Shown: positions 54,419 to 63,839, counted from the first letter of the stretch. The stretch: DNA of 64,000 nucleotides from Bin5 sp965116395 (GCA_965116395.1 OZ220684.1:2294001-2358000); one strand, 5' to 3'. Notes: generated by a model from the sequence alone, not told the origin. Translations and numbers: made by a program.

Positions 54419-55885
54419 TTAAGGTCCCGCTTCACCCGTCGCCACAATCGTACCCGCCGGCGGAAGGAGCTCGACCCGACTGGGCAGATCGTCGCCAATC
54501 CCCGCCAACCACTCCATCAGTTGCCCGCGGAGCTCGGCTTGGATGGCTGCCTGACCCGCCGCGTCTGTCAGGTTCTCCATCTCGTGCGGATCGGCCTCCA
54601 GGTCGTAAAGTTCGTCTATGTCCTGCGGATTCCATACGTACTTGTAACGTTCATTGCGGATCGCGCGCACCGCAAAATTCATGCCATTATAGAGATTGTA
54701 GACGCCGTACGCCGTTTGCGGCCAACTGTCAGGGCGCGTGCCCGTCCCCACCAGCGGCAGCAGGTCCCGCCCGGCGCGCGGCCGCTCCGCCGTCGCCGCG
54801 GCGTCAATCAGGCCGAAAAGCGTCTCGCCCACGTCGATCAGCGAAACGTAGGCATCCTGCGTTGCCCGCGCCCTGTCCGGCCTGCGTATGATCAGCGGAA
54901 TGCGCCAGACCTCCTCATAGAAATAGGCCCCCTTGTCGAAGCGGTTGTGCCCGCCCTCCATATCGCCGTGGTCTGCCACAAAGACCACCGTCGTCGACTC
55001 CCGCAACCCCAGTCGCTCCAATGTGTCCAGCACCCGCCCGATCGCCTCATCCACCATCATGATATGCGCGTGCGAGTAGGCGACGACCGTGCGCCACTCC
55101 TCCTCATCCAGCGGCGACGTGTCCATGCACGGCCACCAGGCCACCGCGTGAAACCAGGGCCTGCCCGCGCAGTTATCACGCAAGTTAGCCGGCAGTTCGA
55201 CCTTCTCTTTCAGCTCCTGAGCGATGCCGATGTACGGCTCGGGCAGATGGTGCGGGAAGTGCGGTTCCGCCGAGGAGACGGTCAGAAAGAACGGTTGGCT
55301 GCGCTCGCCTTCAGCCCACTCCTCAAGGAAGCGGACACCGTTATCCATCACCGGAAACGGCGGGCACTCGTCCTTGGGCTGCGCCGTATCGCCCCAGAAC
55401 GGCGCGCGGCCTCTGATCAGCCCCTGTTCCTGCCGGTCGTAGTTGTTCTTGGCGAACTGGTAGGAGAAGTTGCTCGTTTCCGGATCATAGGGTTGGCGGT
55501 GCTCCTCTGCGTTGGGGTCAAAACCGTGGGCGCCGCGCGCCTCCGGGTTGATCGGCCCCAGATGCCACTTGCCAAAATAACCGACGTGGTAGCCGAGTCG
55601 AGCGGCCTCATCGATCCAGGTGCGTTCCGTCAGCGGCGGCGAAAACTGCTGCGAATATCCCACCGCGTAGTTGTCGGTAATCCCCGTTTCGTGCGGCCAG
55701 CGCCCCGTCAACAGCGTACCCCGCGCCGGCGTACACAGCGGGCAGGTCGTAAAAGCGTTACTGAAGACCGTCCCCTCAGCCGCCAGCCGGTCGATATTGG
55801 GCGTGGGAATCTCCGCCCCGCAAAAGCTGAATGCCGAAGCCGGCCACTGGTCCGTCAGGACAAAAAGAACATTCTCCGCGCACAT
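54419..55885 (-). CDS. Sulfatase (formylglycine-dependent)
   Basis: 488 residues. Cys51 in CTPARGTLLTGRWPHETG is the Cys-type sulfatase motif (CxPxR) converted to formylglycine; Asp12 (TDQW) is a metal ligand and HGDMEGGHNRFDKG carries others. I start at MCAENVLFVL, eight bases after GGAGAG; two earlier in-frame ATGs would add residues with no similarity. No signal peptide, so it seems cytoplasmic, desulfating imported sugars. Located between the second ABC cassette and GH2, suggesting utilisation of a sulfated glycan. No FGE maturase is in the window. Confidence 0.92.
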   Translation of the reverse strand: MCAENVLFVLTDQWPASAFSFCGAEIPTPNIDRLAAEGTVFSNAFTTCPLCTPARGTLLTGRWPHETGITDNYAVGYSQQFSPPLTERTWIDEAARLGYHVGYFGKWHLGPINPEARGAHGFDPNAEEHRQPYDPETSNFSYQFAKNNYDRQEQGLIRGRAPFWGDTAQPKDECPPFPVMDNGVRFLEEWAEGERSQPFFLTVSSAEPHFPHHLPEPYIGIAQELKEKVELPANLRDNCAGRPWFHAVAWWPCMDTSPLDEEEWRTVVAYSHAHIMMVDEAIGRVLDTLERLGLRESTTVVFVADHGDMEGGHNRFDKGAYFYEEVWRIPLIIRRPDRARATQDAYVSLIDVGETLFGLIDAAATAERPRAGRDLLPLVGTGTRPDSWPQTAYGVYNLYNGMNFAVRAIRNERYKYVWNPQDIDELYDLEADPHEMENLTDAAGQAAIQAELRGQLMEWLAGIGDDLPSRVELLPPAGTIVATGEAGP

Positions 55886-55966
55886 CGAATAACTCTCCAT
55901 AATTGCGACAAGCGATAAGACGTCTCTCACTCCCCCTGCCCTTCCCCTGCCCTTCCCCCTGCCCTT

Positions 55967-56866
55967 CTACCCCTTCGCCCCAGTCGTCGCGATCCCCTGA
56001 ATGAAATAGCTCTGGAAAACAAAAAATATAATGATGACCGGCAGCGAGGCCACAAACGAGGCCGCCATCAGATGGTTCCAGTCGGTGCCGTACTGGTCGC
56101 GGAAACCGTTCAGCCCCAGCGGAATCGTCCACTTGTCGACGTCGTTCAGGACGATCAGCGGCCACAGGAACTCGTTCCAGTTCCAGAGGAAGGAGAAGAT
56201 GGCAACCGTCGTCAGCCCCGGTACCGCCAGCGGCAGCAGAATCTGCCACAGGATGCGGAACGGCCCGCAGCCGTCCAGTTTGGCCGCCTCATCCAGCTCC
56301 AGCGGCAGCGTCAGGAAGAACTGGCGCAGCAGAAAGATGAAGAAGGGGCTGCCGCCCAGGAAGTTGGGGACGATGAGCGGATAGTAGGTGTTGATCCAGT
56401 CCAGATTGCGATAGAGAATGAAGAGCGGGATCATCGTCACCTGCCAGGGCAGCATCATCGTCGCCAGCAGTATGATGAAGAGAATGTCTCGCCCGGGAAA
56501 GCGCAGACGGGCAAAGCCATAGGCGACGACCGCCGAAGAAAGTATCTGCCCCGCCACGCTCAGAACGGTGACATAGATCGAATTGCGGAAGTAGAGGCCA
56601 AACGGCATGACCGTCAGCGCCTCGATATAGTTGTTCCACAGGATCGGGTCCGGCATCCACTGCGGCGGGTACTGGAAGATCTTCTCCATCGGCTTCAGCG
56701 AAGTGGAGATCATCCACAAAAAGGGTACCAGGAAGGCAGCCGCGCCCGCCAGCGCCAGCAGGTGGATCAGAAGCCGGCTGGACAGGTTCAACAGCTGATA
56801 TCGATTCGACGGCAAACCGGTCGCGTTTCTCATCGTTCGCTGCGGGTGTCCGGTGGCCACTATCAA
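55967..56866 (-). CDS. Sugar ABC transporter permease (MalG-like, CUT1)
   Basis: 299 residues with six membrane helices and the EAA loop LDEAAKLDGCGPFRILWQILLPLAVPG. The start overlaps the upstream permease stop by four bases. Pairs with the permease at 56863 and the binding protein at 57983. The ATPase for this CUT1 system is not encoded here; such cassettes commonly share one MsiK-type ATPase, which is therefore expected elsewhere. Confidence 0.93.
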   Translation of the reverse strand: MIVATGHPQRTMRNATGLPSNRYQLLNLSSRLLIHLLALAGAAAFLVPFLWMISTSLKPMEKIFQYPPQWMPDPILWNNYIEALTVMPFGLYFRNSIYVTVLSVAGQILSSAVVAYGFARLRFPGRDILFIILLATMMLPWQVTMIPLFILYRNLDWINTYYPLIVPNFLGGSPFFIFLLRQFFLTLPLELDEAAKLDGCGPFRILWQILLPLAVPGLTTVAIFSFLWNWNEFLWPLIVLNDVDKWTIPLGLNGFRDQYGTDWNHLMAASFVASLPVIIIFFVFQSYFIQGIATTGAKG

Positions 56867-57828
56867 GCGCCCCCAGTTCTACCTTCGTAATGCACCCAGT
56901 GTTCCGACGACCGCAACATGGCCAGCGAGATGACCAGAACCACCAGGAAGAGAACCCAAGCCAGCGCCGAAGCATAGCCCATGTGGAACCATTCGAAGGC
57001 GTTGCGGTAGATGTAGAGGACAAGAAAAAGGGTCGCGTTCCCCGGGCCGCCCTGCGTCATGATGTAGGCCTGCGTAAAGATCTGGAAGCTGCCGATCACG
57101 TTCATCACCAGGGCAAAGAGAACGACGGGCGAAAGCATCGGCAGCGTGACTTTCAGAAATCGCTGCCATGTGTTGGCGCCATCGATCGTCGCCGCCTCGT
57201 AAAGATGGGCCGGGATGCCCTGCAGGCCGGCCAGAAAGATGACCATGCCGGTCCCCACCTGCCACAGGCTCATGATAATCAGCGCGGGCAGCGCCCAGCG
57301 CGATGAATGAATCCACTGCGGTCCTTCGATGCCGAACAGCCTGATGAAAGAGTTGAGCACCCCGTATTCCGGGTTGAAGATCCAGATCCACATCATGCTC
57401 ACCGCCACCAGAGGGATGACGGCGGGCAGATAGTAGATGGTGCGGAAGAGGCGGCGGCCGGCGAGCTGCTGATTCATCAGCAACGCCAGCGCGAGCGAAA
57501 GTACGGCCGAGACAGGCACACGGAAGATGACATAAATCACCGTCACTTTGATGCTCTGCCAGAATAGCTCATCCCCAAACAGCAGCTTGTCGAAGTTGCG
57601 CACGCCGATAAACTCGGGCGCCGCCAGGATGCGCCATTCAGTCGAACTGATATAGAGGGCCGCCAGGATCGGCGCCAGTTGAAATATTATGAACCCCAGC
57701 AGCCAGGGTGAAATCGCGATGTAGCCGGCGATCGCTTCCTTGCGCGCGATACCGCTCATACGCGGCCGTTTCCCGGCCGCGGGACTTCCCACGGCCTGTC
57801 CAACCTGCGCCTGACTGCTGCTCATCAC
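56863..57828 (-). CDS. Sugar ABC transporter permease (MalF-like, CUT1)
   Basis: 321 residues, six helices. The N-terminal 40 residues are polar with RKEAIAGYIAISPWLLGF leading into helix 1; the EAA loop reads YEAATIDGANTWQRFLKVTLPMLSP. First permease of the second cassette, 150 bases after the binding protein with a hairpin in between. Confidence 0.93.
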   Translation of the reverse strand: MMSSSQAQVGQAVGSPAAGKRPRMSGIARKEAIAGYIAISPWLLGFIIFQLAPILAALYISSTEWRILAAPEFIGVRNFDKLLFGDELFWQSIKVTVIYVIFRVPVSAVLSLALALLMNQQLAGRRLFRTIYYLPAVIPLVAVSMMWIWIFNPEYGVLNSFIRLFGIEGPQWIHSSRWALPALIIMSLWQVGTGMVIFLAGLQGIPAHLYEAATIDGANTWQRFLKVTLPMLSPVVLFALVMNVIGSFQIFTQAYIMTQGGPGNATLFLVLYIYRNAFEWFHMGYASALAWVLFLVVLVISLAMLRSSEHWVHYEGRTGGA

Positions 57829-57910
57829 CTCTCCCTTTCCTAAAATCAGTGGTCAGCGGATAGCGGTCCGGCGCGCGCGCCGCCGCCGGCCGTTAATGTA
57901 TGGTCCAAAC

Positions 57911-57945
57911 CAAAAGAGGAGAGGATTGCTTCCCCTCCTCTTTGG
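57911..57945 (-). terminator. Intercistronic hairpin between binding protein and permease genes
   Basis: CCAAA-A-GAGGAG pairs with CTCCTCTTTGG (57910-57945), 11 bp with one bulged A. On the minus strand it ends in TTTTGGTTTGG. It lies right after the binding-protein stop and probably leaves the binding protein in excess over the permeases. Confidence 0.55.
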
Positions 57946-57982
57946 ATGCATACATTAGCGGGAAAATCTCAACGTATCAATA

Positions 57983-59338
57983 CTAATTTCCCCAGAATCC
58001 GGCGAGGATTTCGTCGACCTGTGGTCCGGCCGCCGCGACCGCGTCCTCAACCGACTTCTCCCCCAGAAATGCCAGGTTCAGCTCAGGCGTAATCGCCCTC
58101 GACATGATCTCCGTAATCGGTGCGATCGTGGGCCAGACCTGCATGTGCGGTGCGCTGTCGATAAACACCTGCCGCGTCGGCGGTTTGGGCAGCCCCGCGA
58201 AGTATTCGCTCTCTGCAATATGGCTCATCGCCGGTACGTCGCCGATCGTCTGCGCCACCGTGATGTTGCTTTCCTCGTCGCTGATGATCTTGAGGTATTC
58301 CCACGACCAATCCGCGCTCTGCGTGCCCTTGGGAATGCCGTGTCCATAGTATTGGGTATAGCCAACCGGAGGCTGGCCCGCCGCGCGTGGCAGCGGCCCG
58401 ACATCCCAGTCCAGCCCCTCAACGCGTGTCAGCGCGCCGATCCCCCACGCGCCGGCTGTGAACATCGCAACCCGCCCCGCCGTGAAGAGGTCCTGTGCGC
58501 TGCCAAGCCCCTCGATTTCGGCCGGTGAGGGGGAGACACTGTGCGTCAGCCGCAAATCTGCCAGCCACTGCAGCGCAGCCAGCGCCTCCGGGCTGTCGAG
58601 GCCGGAGGACTTCTGGTCGTCTGACAGCACGTCCCCGCCGCCGAGCCGCAGGAATGGATACCAGTAGGGGAAGAACATGCCGTACACGTCCGTCCTGCCG
58701 TCCCCGTCGGAATCTGCCGTAAGGGCCCGGGCCGTCTCCAGGAACGAGTCCCAGTTCCAGGTATCGTTTTCCCACGAGGTGGGCAGATCGTCCAGGCCGG
58801 CCTCAGCGAAGAGCGCCCGGTTGTAGTAGATAACAAACGGGTTCCATCCGCGCGGAACGGTAACCAGCTCGCCTTCGTTCGTGCCCAGTTCGATGATGCG
58901 CGGGTAGAACACATCGAAGGTGAACTCGTCGTCCGCGTCGGCGAAAGGTATCACGTTCAGCAGCGCTTCCTGGCCCCGGAAGAACGGCTCCCACCTGTGG
59001 TTCAGTTGCATCGTGTCCGGCGGTGTCCCGGCCGCGATCGCCGTCAGCACCTTTTCGCCGTACTGTCCGCCGGGCACCGAATTCTGGCTGGCGGTCACGT
59101 TCGCGAACTTCTCCGTCATGCGCTGGGCCATTATTTCACGGTCTTCGATGAACTCCGGACGCGTGCCCCAGTATTGGGCGACCAGCTCGATCGGCTCTTC
59201 CGACATCGATTCGCCTTCGTCCGCCGCCGTCGCGCCCGAGTCGCCTGCCACAGGTGCGCACGCTGCCATCAACGCGCCCCCCGCAACCAGCGCCGATCCC
59301 TTCAGGAAATGTCGTCTGCTCAGTTTTCCAGCTGTCAT
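57983..59338 (-). CDS. Sugar ABC transporter substrate-binding lipoprotein
   Basis: 451 residues. Twin-arginine signal SRRHFLKGS and lipobox (LMAAC) at the N-terminus; I start at MTAGKLSRRHF with AAAGGAGA six bases upstream. The mature part is a CUT1-type binding protein (AQYWGTRPEF, TAIAAGTPPDTMQLNH, FVIYYNRALFAEAGLDDLPTSWENDTW, GRVAMFTAGAWGIG). Ligand unknown. The cassette continues with two permeases, a sulfatase, GH2 and the GH43-like gene, so a sulfated oligosaccharide is a fair guess. Confidence 0.93.
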   Translation of the reverse strand: MTAGKLSRRHFLKGSALVAGGALMAACAPVAGDSGATAADEGESMSEEPIELVAQYWGTRPEFIEDREIMAQRMTEKFANVTASQNSVPGGQYGEKVLTAIAAGTPPDTMQLNHRWEPFFRGQEALLNVIPFADADDEFTFDVFYPRIIELGTNEGELVTVPRGWNPFVIYYNRALFAEAGLDDLPTSWENDTWNWDSFLETARALTADSDGDGRTDVYGMFFPYWYPFLRLGGGDVLSDDQKSSGLDSPEALAALQWLADLRLTHSVSPSPAEIEGLGSAQDLFTAGRVAMFTAGAWGIGALTRVEGLDWDVGPLPRAAGQPPVGYTQYYGHGIPKGTQSADWSWEYLKIISDEESNITVAQTIGDVPAMSHIAESEYFAGLPKPPTRQVFIDSAPHMQVWPTIAPITEIMSRAITPELNLAFLGEKSVEDAVAAAGPQVDEILAGFWGN

Positions 59339-59459
59339 AGCCAATCTCCTTTGAAATGATGCGCAATCACATTGCATTCTTGGTCTTCGTTTCAGTAGCC
59401 CGATAAGCGCCTACCAAAAACGAACTGCTACCCGCTGGTGTTCACTAAAAACTAAAAAC

Positions 59460-59744
59460 GAAACTACTCAGCCACAACTAATCTGCGATCCTGAACGAGG
59501 TGAGCAAAGGCGTTCTTTCTCCCCTCATTGTTGTATTTTGGGCGGTCGGGCCTTCGGCCCTCCCTTGTGCAGGGGCTGCGCCCCCGCAACGCCCCCCTAC
59601 AAAACCATCCCTCACCGACCGTGTGCATTCTTCGCAACCTGTCGGCTGGCGAGCATGGCGGCGGCTGCACACCAGTTGCGTCAACAAGAGCCTGAATGGT
59701 TCCAGGGACGGCTGGCTGGTCAACTGCTGTGGCTTAGTAGTTAC
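59460..59744 (+). mobile_element. IS66-like MITE, copy D
   Basis: 285 bp with ends GAAACTACTCAGCC and GGCTTAGTAGTTAC. Flanked by a perfect 8-bp target duplication CTAAAAAC (59452-59459 and 59745-59752), which lies in a heptamer tract, so the element landed in a repeat. Core hairpin GGGCC-TT-CGGCCC. Confidence 0.88.
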
Positions 59745-59776
59745 CTAAAAACAAAAAACTCGAAACTGAAACTGCT

Positions 59777-60601
59777 CTACTGCTTCATTCCGCTCAAAGC
59801 GATGCTGGCGATGAACTGCTTCTGCAGCATCAGGAAGACCACGATGACCGGCACACAGGCGATTACCGAGCCGGCCATCTGGATATGGATCAGCGTTACG
59901 AACTGCCCCTGCGCCATCGCCAGGGCCAGTGGGAGCGTGAACAGCTCCTTGGAGTTGATCACCAGGACCGGCCAGAAAAGCGTGTTCCAGATGCCGAGGA
60001 AGCTGAAGATACCCAGCGCGCCCAGACCACCGCGGGAGAGCGGCATAATCACGTACAGGTAGATATGCCAGTGGTTGCCGCCGTCGATCAACGTCGCCTC
60101 ATCCAGGCTGATTGGGATCTGGTTGAAGAACTGGCGCAGCAAAAAAGTGCCGAACGGGCTGAAAAGGCCTGGGAAGATAAGCGCGGTGTAGGTATCGATC
60201 AGCCCGGCAGACCAGACCATCGTGTACAGCGGGATGATGGTCACGTAATGCGGGATCATCATCGTCGCCAGAAAGAGCAGGAATAGGGTATCGCGGCCAG
60301 GGAAGCGCAGACGGGAAAAGGCATAGGCGCCCAGCGAACAGACGAACAGCTGGCCGACGACCGACACGGTGGTGATGACGGCGCTGTTGATCAGCGCGCG
60401 GCCGATGTTGTAGTTGACCACCGCGTCGACGTAGTTGGCCCACTGCGGCACTTCCGGTATCCAAATCGGCGGAAACGATTCAACCTCCTGCAAGGTCTGC
60501 AACGACGCCGAAATCATCCACAGGAAAGGGAACAGTAGGGCTGCGGCGCCCAAGAGTGTGACCAACTGCAGGCTGATAGTTTCCCTGCGCCTAAGTTTCA
60601 T
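59777..60601 (-). CDS. Sugar ABC transporter permease (MalG-like, CUT1), cassette 1
   Basis: 274 residues, six helices, EAA loop LDEATLIDGGNHWHIYLYVIMPLSRGG. The start at MKLRRRETISL follows GGAGG by six bases, so 14 upstream residues are ignored. Last gene of the first cassette; the following MITE copy D separates it from the second cassette. Confidence 0.92.
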   Translation of the reverse strand: MKLRRRETISLQLVTLLGAAALLFPFLWMISASLQTLQEVESFPPIWIPEVPQWANYVDAVVNYNIGRALINSAVITTVSVVGQLFVCSLGAYAFSRLRFPGRDTLFLLFLATMMIPHYVTIIPLYTMVWSAGLIDTYTALIFPGLFSPFGTFLLRQFFNQIPISLDEATLIDGGNHWHIYLYVIMPLSRGGLGALGIFSFLGIWNTLFWPVLVINSKELFTLPLALAMAQGQFVTLIHIQMAGSVIACVPVIVVFLMLQKQFIASIALSGMKQ

Positions 60602-60679
60602 CAAGTACCTCCGCGCCGTTCGCGCTTCCGCCCTGCGGCGCACGGCTAAAACGTACTCCCTTCAGTTGGCTGGCGCTGT

Positions 60680-61609
60680 CTACTGGTAGAAGACCCATCG
60701 TTTCTGTAAGATCCATTGGATGAGGGTAAAGAGCAGAATAATAGCGAACAGGACCCAGGAGAGCGCCGCCGCGTACCCCATGCGCAGGTTTTGGAAGCCG
60801 CGTGTGTAGATGTAGTAGCTCAAAGTCCGGGTCGAATCGGCCGGGCCGCCGTCGGTCATGATGAATATCGGGTCGAAGATCTGGAGCGTGTTGATGATGC
60901 CGATGATCAGGGCGAAAAACATTGCCGGGGAGAGCAGCGGCAGCGTGATCTTCCAGAACTGTTGCAATCTCGATGCGCCGTCGATGCTTGACGCCTCGTA
61001 AAACTCATTCGGTATCGATTGCAGACCGGCCAGCAGAATAATTGTCTTCCAGGAGAGAGTCTTCCAGGTGATGGTGATGATGACGGCCGGCATGGCCCAT
61101 TCGGGACGCGACAGCCACGGGATCGGGTCGATTCCCAACGGCCCCAGCATGGCGTTGATCGGGCCTTCCAGGCTGTACATGTAGCGCCAGGCGATTGCGA
61201 CCGCGGCCCAGGTGGTGATCAGGGGCAGGAAGTAAATCGTACGGTAGAGGTCGATGCCGCGCATCGCGTTCTTGAGGAGAAGCGCTGCGCACAACCCCAG
61301 GAGCGTGTTGAGCACCTCCAAACCAACTGTGATGTACAGCGTGTTCTCAAGCGTGTGGTAGAAGGTCGCGTCGGTGGCAACTTCGACGAAATTCTTCAGT
61401 CCGACGAACTTGATCGGGTCGATAATGTTCCACTCGGACACACCCAGCACCAGCGCAGTGCCAATCGGGAGCACCTGCAGCAGGAACAGGCCAAGCAGGC
61501 TGGGCGCCAGAAACAGAAGCGCGACATAGAGATCTCTGTGCCGTCTCTCCTTGGGCCGCAATATGGACCAGGGAGCGGAAACCGTTTGCGCCTTTTGCCC
61601 GGTCGCCAT
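60680..61609 (-). CDS. Sugar ABC transporter permease (MalF-like, CUT1), cassette 1
   Basis: 309 residues, six helices; EAA loop YEASSIDGASRLQQFWKITLPLLSP. Polar N-terminus (PKERRHRDLYVALLFLAPSLL). Located between the binding protein and the second permease, in the same order as in cassette 2. Confidence 0.93.
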   Translation of the reverse strand: MATGQKAQTVSAPWSILRPKERRHRDLYVALLFLAPSLLGLFLLQVLPIGTALVLGVSEWNIIDPIKFVGLKNFVEVATDATFYHTLENTLYITVGLEVLNTLLGLCAALLLKNAMRGIDLYRTIYFLPLITTWAAVAIAWRYMYSLEGPINAMLGPLGIDPIPWLSRPEWAMPAVIITITWKTLSWKTIILLAGLQSIPNEFYEASSIDGASRLQQFWKITLPLLSPAMFFALIIGIINTLQIFDPIFIMTDGGPADSTRTLSYYIYTRGFQNLRMGYAAALSWVLFAIILLFTLIQWILQKRWVFYQ

Positions 61610-61637
61610 CGTTACTCTCCAAAATTGCGATGATGTA

Positions 61638-61683
61638 GAGAGAAAAGCAAGGAGGGGAACGCTTCTCCTTCCCTGCTTCTCTC
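61638..61683 (-). terminator. Intercistronic hairpin after the first binding-protein gene
   Basis: GAGAGAA-AA-GCA (61638-61649) pairs with TGCTTCTCTC (61674-61683), with a further inner GGAG/CTCC pair. Same position as the hairpin in cassette 2, between binding protein and first permease. Confidence 0.5.
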
Positions 61684-61713
61684 TTCAAAATCCTGATTAC
61701 TTTCTTCTCGCGG

Positions 61714-63048
61714 CTATGCCTCCAGCAGCGGCTCGGTCTCGGTCTTGATCTGGACGGCGGCTTCTTCGGCTGATTTCTCGCCGATGGCCACCAGGTCCAT
61801 CTCGCGGTCCCAGATCTCAAGGAACTCCTGGTTGCGCCGGATGAAGGGCTGCGGGTGCACCGTCTCCATCATGAAGAGGAACGATTCGGGATGCGCGGGC
61901 GGTTCGAAGAGGAAGGAGTCCGACTCCATCGCCGCTTTCACCGAGCTGCCGGCATGGCCGTTGCGCAGCAGGAACTGCGCGCCTTCCAGCGATGCCGTGT
62001 ACTGGATCATATCCCAGGCCGCGTCGGGATTGGGTGCGCCCACGGGGACCGTATACGAGAAGCCGCCGGTCCAGGTGGCGTACTGCACCGACTTGGGCTG
62101 CGGCACGACGCCCCAGTTGATGTCCGAGCCTTCCATGCCCTTGCGGGTCCACGTGCCCACGTCGCGCAGGGCCAGGCGGCCCTGATCGAACAGGCCCCCG
62201 GAGCCGGCATCCGCCGAACGCAGGTTGGCCGGACCCAGTTCATGTTTCAGGTAGAGGTCGAACTTCCACTGGATCGCCTCAACGGCGGCCTCCTGGTCCA
62301 CGAGCACCTCGGTCTTGTCCTCGTTGAATATATTGCCGCCGTTCTGCCAGATGCGGTTGGAGATGTTCCAGATGCGCACCGGTCCATTGGTCCAGCCCCA
62401 GATCTTCTCGTCGCCTTCGCCGCGCATCATCTCTTTGGCCGTCTCGACGAAAGTGTCCCATGTCCAGGTGTCGTTCTGGAAGTGTTCATACGGTGTGGTC
62501 ACGCCGAACTCTTCAAACATGTCGATATTGTAGCCGATTCCCATCGGGTTCACTTCGGCGGGGATCGCGTACGGCTTGCCCTCCGACTTGAAGAAGTCGG
62601 TAATCACGTCATAGAAGTGATTGTAGCCGGGCGCGTTGATGTCCCAGGTGGGATGCGCTTCGACATAGTGGGTCAGGTCGGTCAGGAAGCCCCGGTTCTG
62701 GAAGCGGGCGAAGTCGAAATCGACGATCATGCCGACGTCGGGCAGGTCGCCCGACGCGAAGCGGGTCAACAGCCGGTCATGGTACTGGCCGAAGGGCGCC
62801 GAAGTGATCGTAACGGTGGTATTGGTTGCTGTCTTAAATTCGTCCATCAGCAGGCCGTAGGTGGCGTCCCAAGAGCCCCAGACGGTGAACTCGATCTCGG
62901 TCGCCTCGGCCATCGCGTCATCGCCTGACGCGGCCGATTCGGAATCTGCTGGCGCCGCTATGCCGGCGCATGCCGCCAGTAGCGCGCCCGAGGAAAGTAG
63001 GGCTGAATTTTGCAAGAAACGACGTCTGCTCAGCTTGTTCGACTGCAT
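61714..63048 (-). CDS. Sugar ABC transporter substrate-binding lipoprotein, cassette 1
   Basis: 444 residues. Tat motif SRRRFLQNS and lipobox (LLAAC) near the N-terminus, preceded by MQSNK; GGAGGAG lies six bases before the ATG. Mature part is CUT1-like (VWGSWDATYGLLMDEFK, TRFASGDLPDVGMIVDFDFARF, MGIGYNIDMFEEFG, WTGGFSYTVPVGAPNPDAAW). The paralogue at 57983 is only moderately similar, so the two cassettes probably serve different ligands. Confidence 0.93.
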   Translation of the reverse strand: MQSNKLSRRRFLQNSALLSSGALLAACAGIAAPADSESAASGDDAMAEATEIEFTVWGSWDATYGLLMDEFKTATNTTVTITSAPFGQYHDRLLTRFASGDLPDVGMIVDFDFARFQNRGFLTDLTHYVEAHPTWDINAPGYNHFYDVITDFFKSEGKPYAIPAEVNPMGIGYNIDMFEEFGVTTPYEHFQNDTWTWDTFVETAKEMMRGEGDEKIWGWTNGPVRIWNISNRIWQNGGNIFNEDKTEVLVDQEAAVEAIQWKFDLYLKHELGPANLRSADAGSGGLFDQGRLALRDVGTWTRKGMEGSDINWGVVPQPKSVQYATWTGGFSYTVPVGAPNPDAAWDMIQYTASLEGAQFLLRNGHAGSSVKAAMESDSFLFEPPAHPESFLFMMETVHPQPFIRRNQEFLEIWDREMDLVAIGEKSAEEAAVQIKTETEPLLEA

Positions 63049-63275
63049 GTGGGTCTCCTCCCTTGGATGATATGAAGTTATGTTCGGGCCAGATTGGGCA
63101 GGCCAGGTTGTATTTGATACGCCTCTGCTCGGAAAGGGGCGCGTGGGGGGCTTGCGAAGCTATGTCTGTCTTACACAGACTGCGTCTATCTTATGCAAAC
63201 AGCATATTCTGTCAAATCGGGGCCTTCGCATCTGCTGCCAGCGGTTCGGAGAAAGGTATCGCGCAGGCCGCAAAG

Positions 63276-63307
63276 GCAAAAAGAGCCCGCCGCACAATGC
63301 GCCGGGC
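63276..63307 (-). terminator. Intrinsic terminator after the permease remnant
   Basis: On the minus strand GCCCGGCGC-ATTGT-GCGGCGGGC (one mismatch), followed by TCTTTTTGCC. It lies ~45 bases past the remnant's stop, so it once ended a third cassette. Confidence 0.75.
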
Positions 63308-63349
63308 CGTAGACGTTCGCTACTTTCTCTATCGGTTCTCGCAGACGGA

Positions 63350-63530
63350 TCAGCCCTTCAGCCCGCTGAGGGCGACTCCCCGCACAATATGGCGCTGCAG
63401 CGCGAGGACGAGAATAATGACCGGAATGATAGCCAGTGTCGAGCCGGCCATTGGCAGTTCATGCTGGTTGCTCTCCTGCACCCGCAGGTTGGCAATCGCG
63501 ATCGGGAGCTTCTCCTCTGATACAGATGGG
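63350..63530 (-). pseudogene. Third sugar ABC permease, 3' remnant interrupted by a MITE
   Basis: The minus-strand frame reads SEEKLPIAIANLRVQESNQ, then HELPMAGSTLAIIPVIILV and HIVRGVALSGLKG-stop, the C-terminus of a MalG-like permease (compare the ends of the permeases at 55967 and 59777). It is cut at 63530 by MITE copy E; beyond the element, ~35 bases of frame-related sequence follow before a stop, so no complete N-terminal part is found. Confidence 0.85.
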
Positions 63531-63839
63531 GTAACTACTCAGCCGCAACTCATTCGCAACTCTGAACGAGGCGAGCGAAAGCGATTTTCACTAACCACTA
63601 ACCACTGATCACTGACCACTGCAGTTGTGCGGTCGGGCCTTCGGCCCTCCCTTGTGCAGGGGCTGCGCCCCCGCAACGCCCCCCTACAAAAACATGCCTC
63701 ATCGACCGTGTGTGCTCATTCCAGCAGTGCCGCTCCACCAACGTGGCTGCCGCAAACCGAATACGCAATCAGATAGCCAGAATGGCGGCAGCGATAAAGG
63801 GCTGGTCAAGACAGACACTGTAGATGGCTTAGTAGTTAC
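63531..63839 (+). mobile_element. IS66-like MITE, copy E, inserted in a permease gene
   Basis: 309 bp with ends GTAACTACTCAGCC and GGCTTAGTAGTTAC, flanked by a perfect 8-bp target duplication CAGATGGG (63523-63530 and 63840-63847). Unlike the other copies, the segment after GAGCGAAAGCG is replaced by a heptamer tract (63585-63621). Core hairpin GGGCC-TT-CGGCCC. Confidence 0.9.
63585..63621. repeat. Heptamer tract inside MITE copy E
   Basis: CACTAACCACTAACCACTGA plus two more units, all period 7, replacing the AT-rich segment present in copies A, C and D. Confidence 0.75.

Noticed and set aside
54521..55918. A 465-codon plus-strand frame opposite the sulfatase
   Set aside because: Arg-rich composition without any domain; the sulfatase on the other strand is unambiguous.
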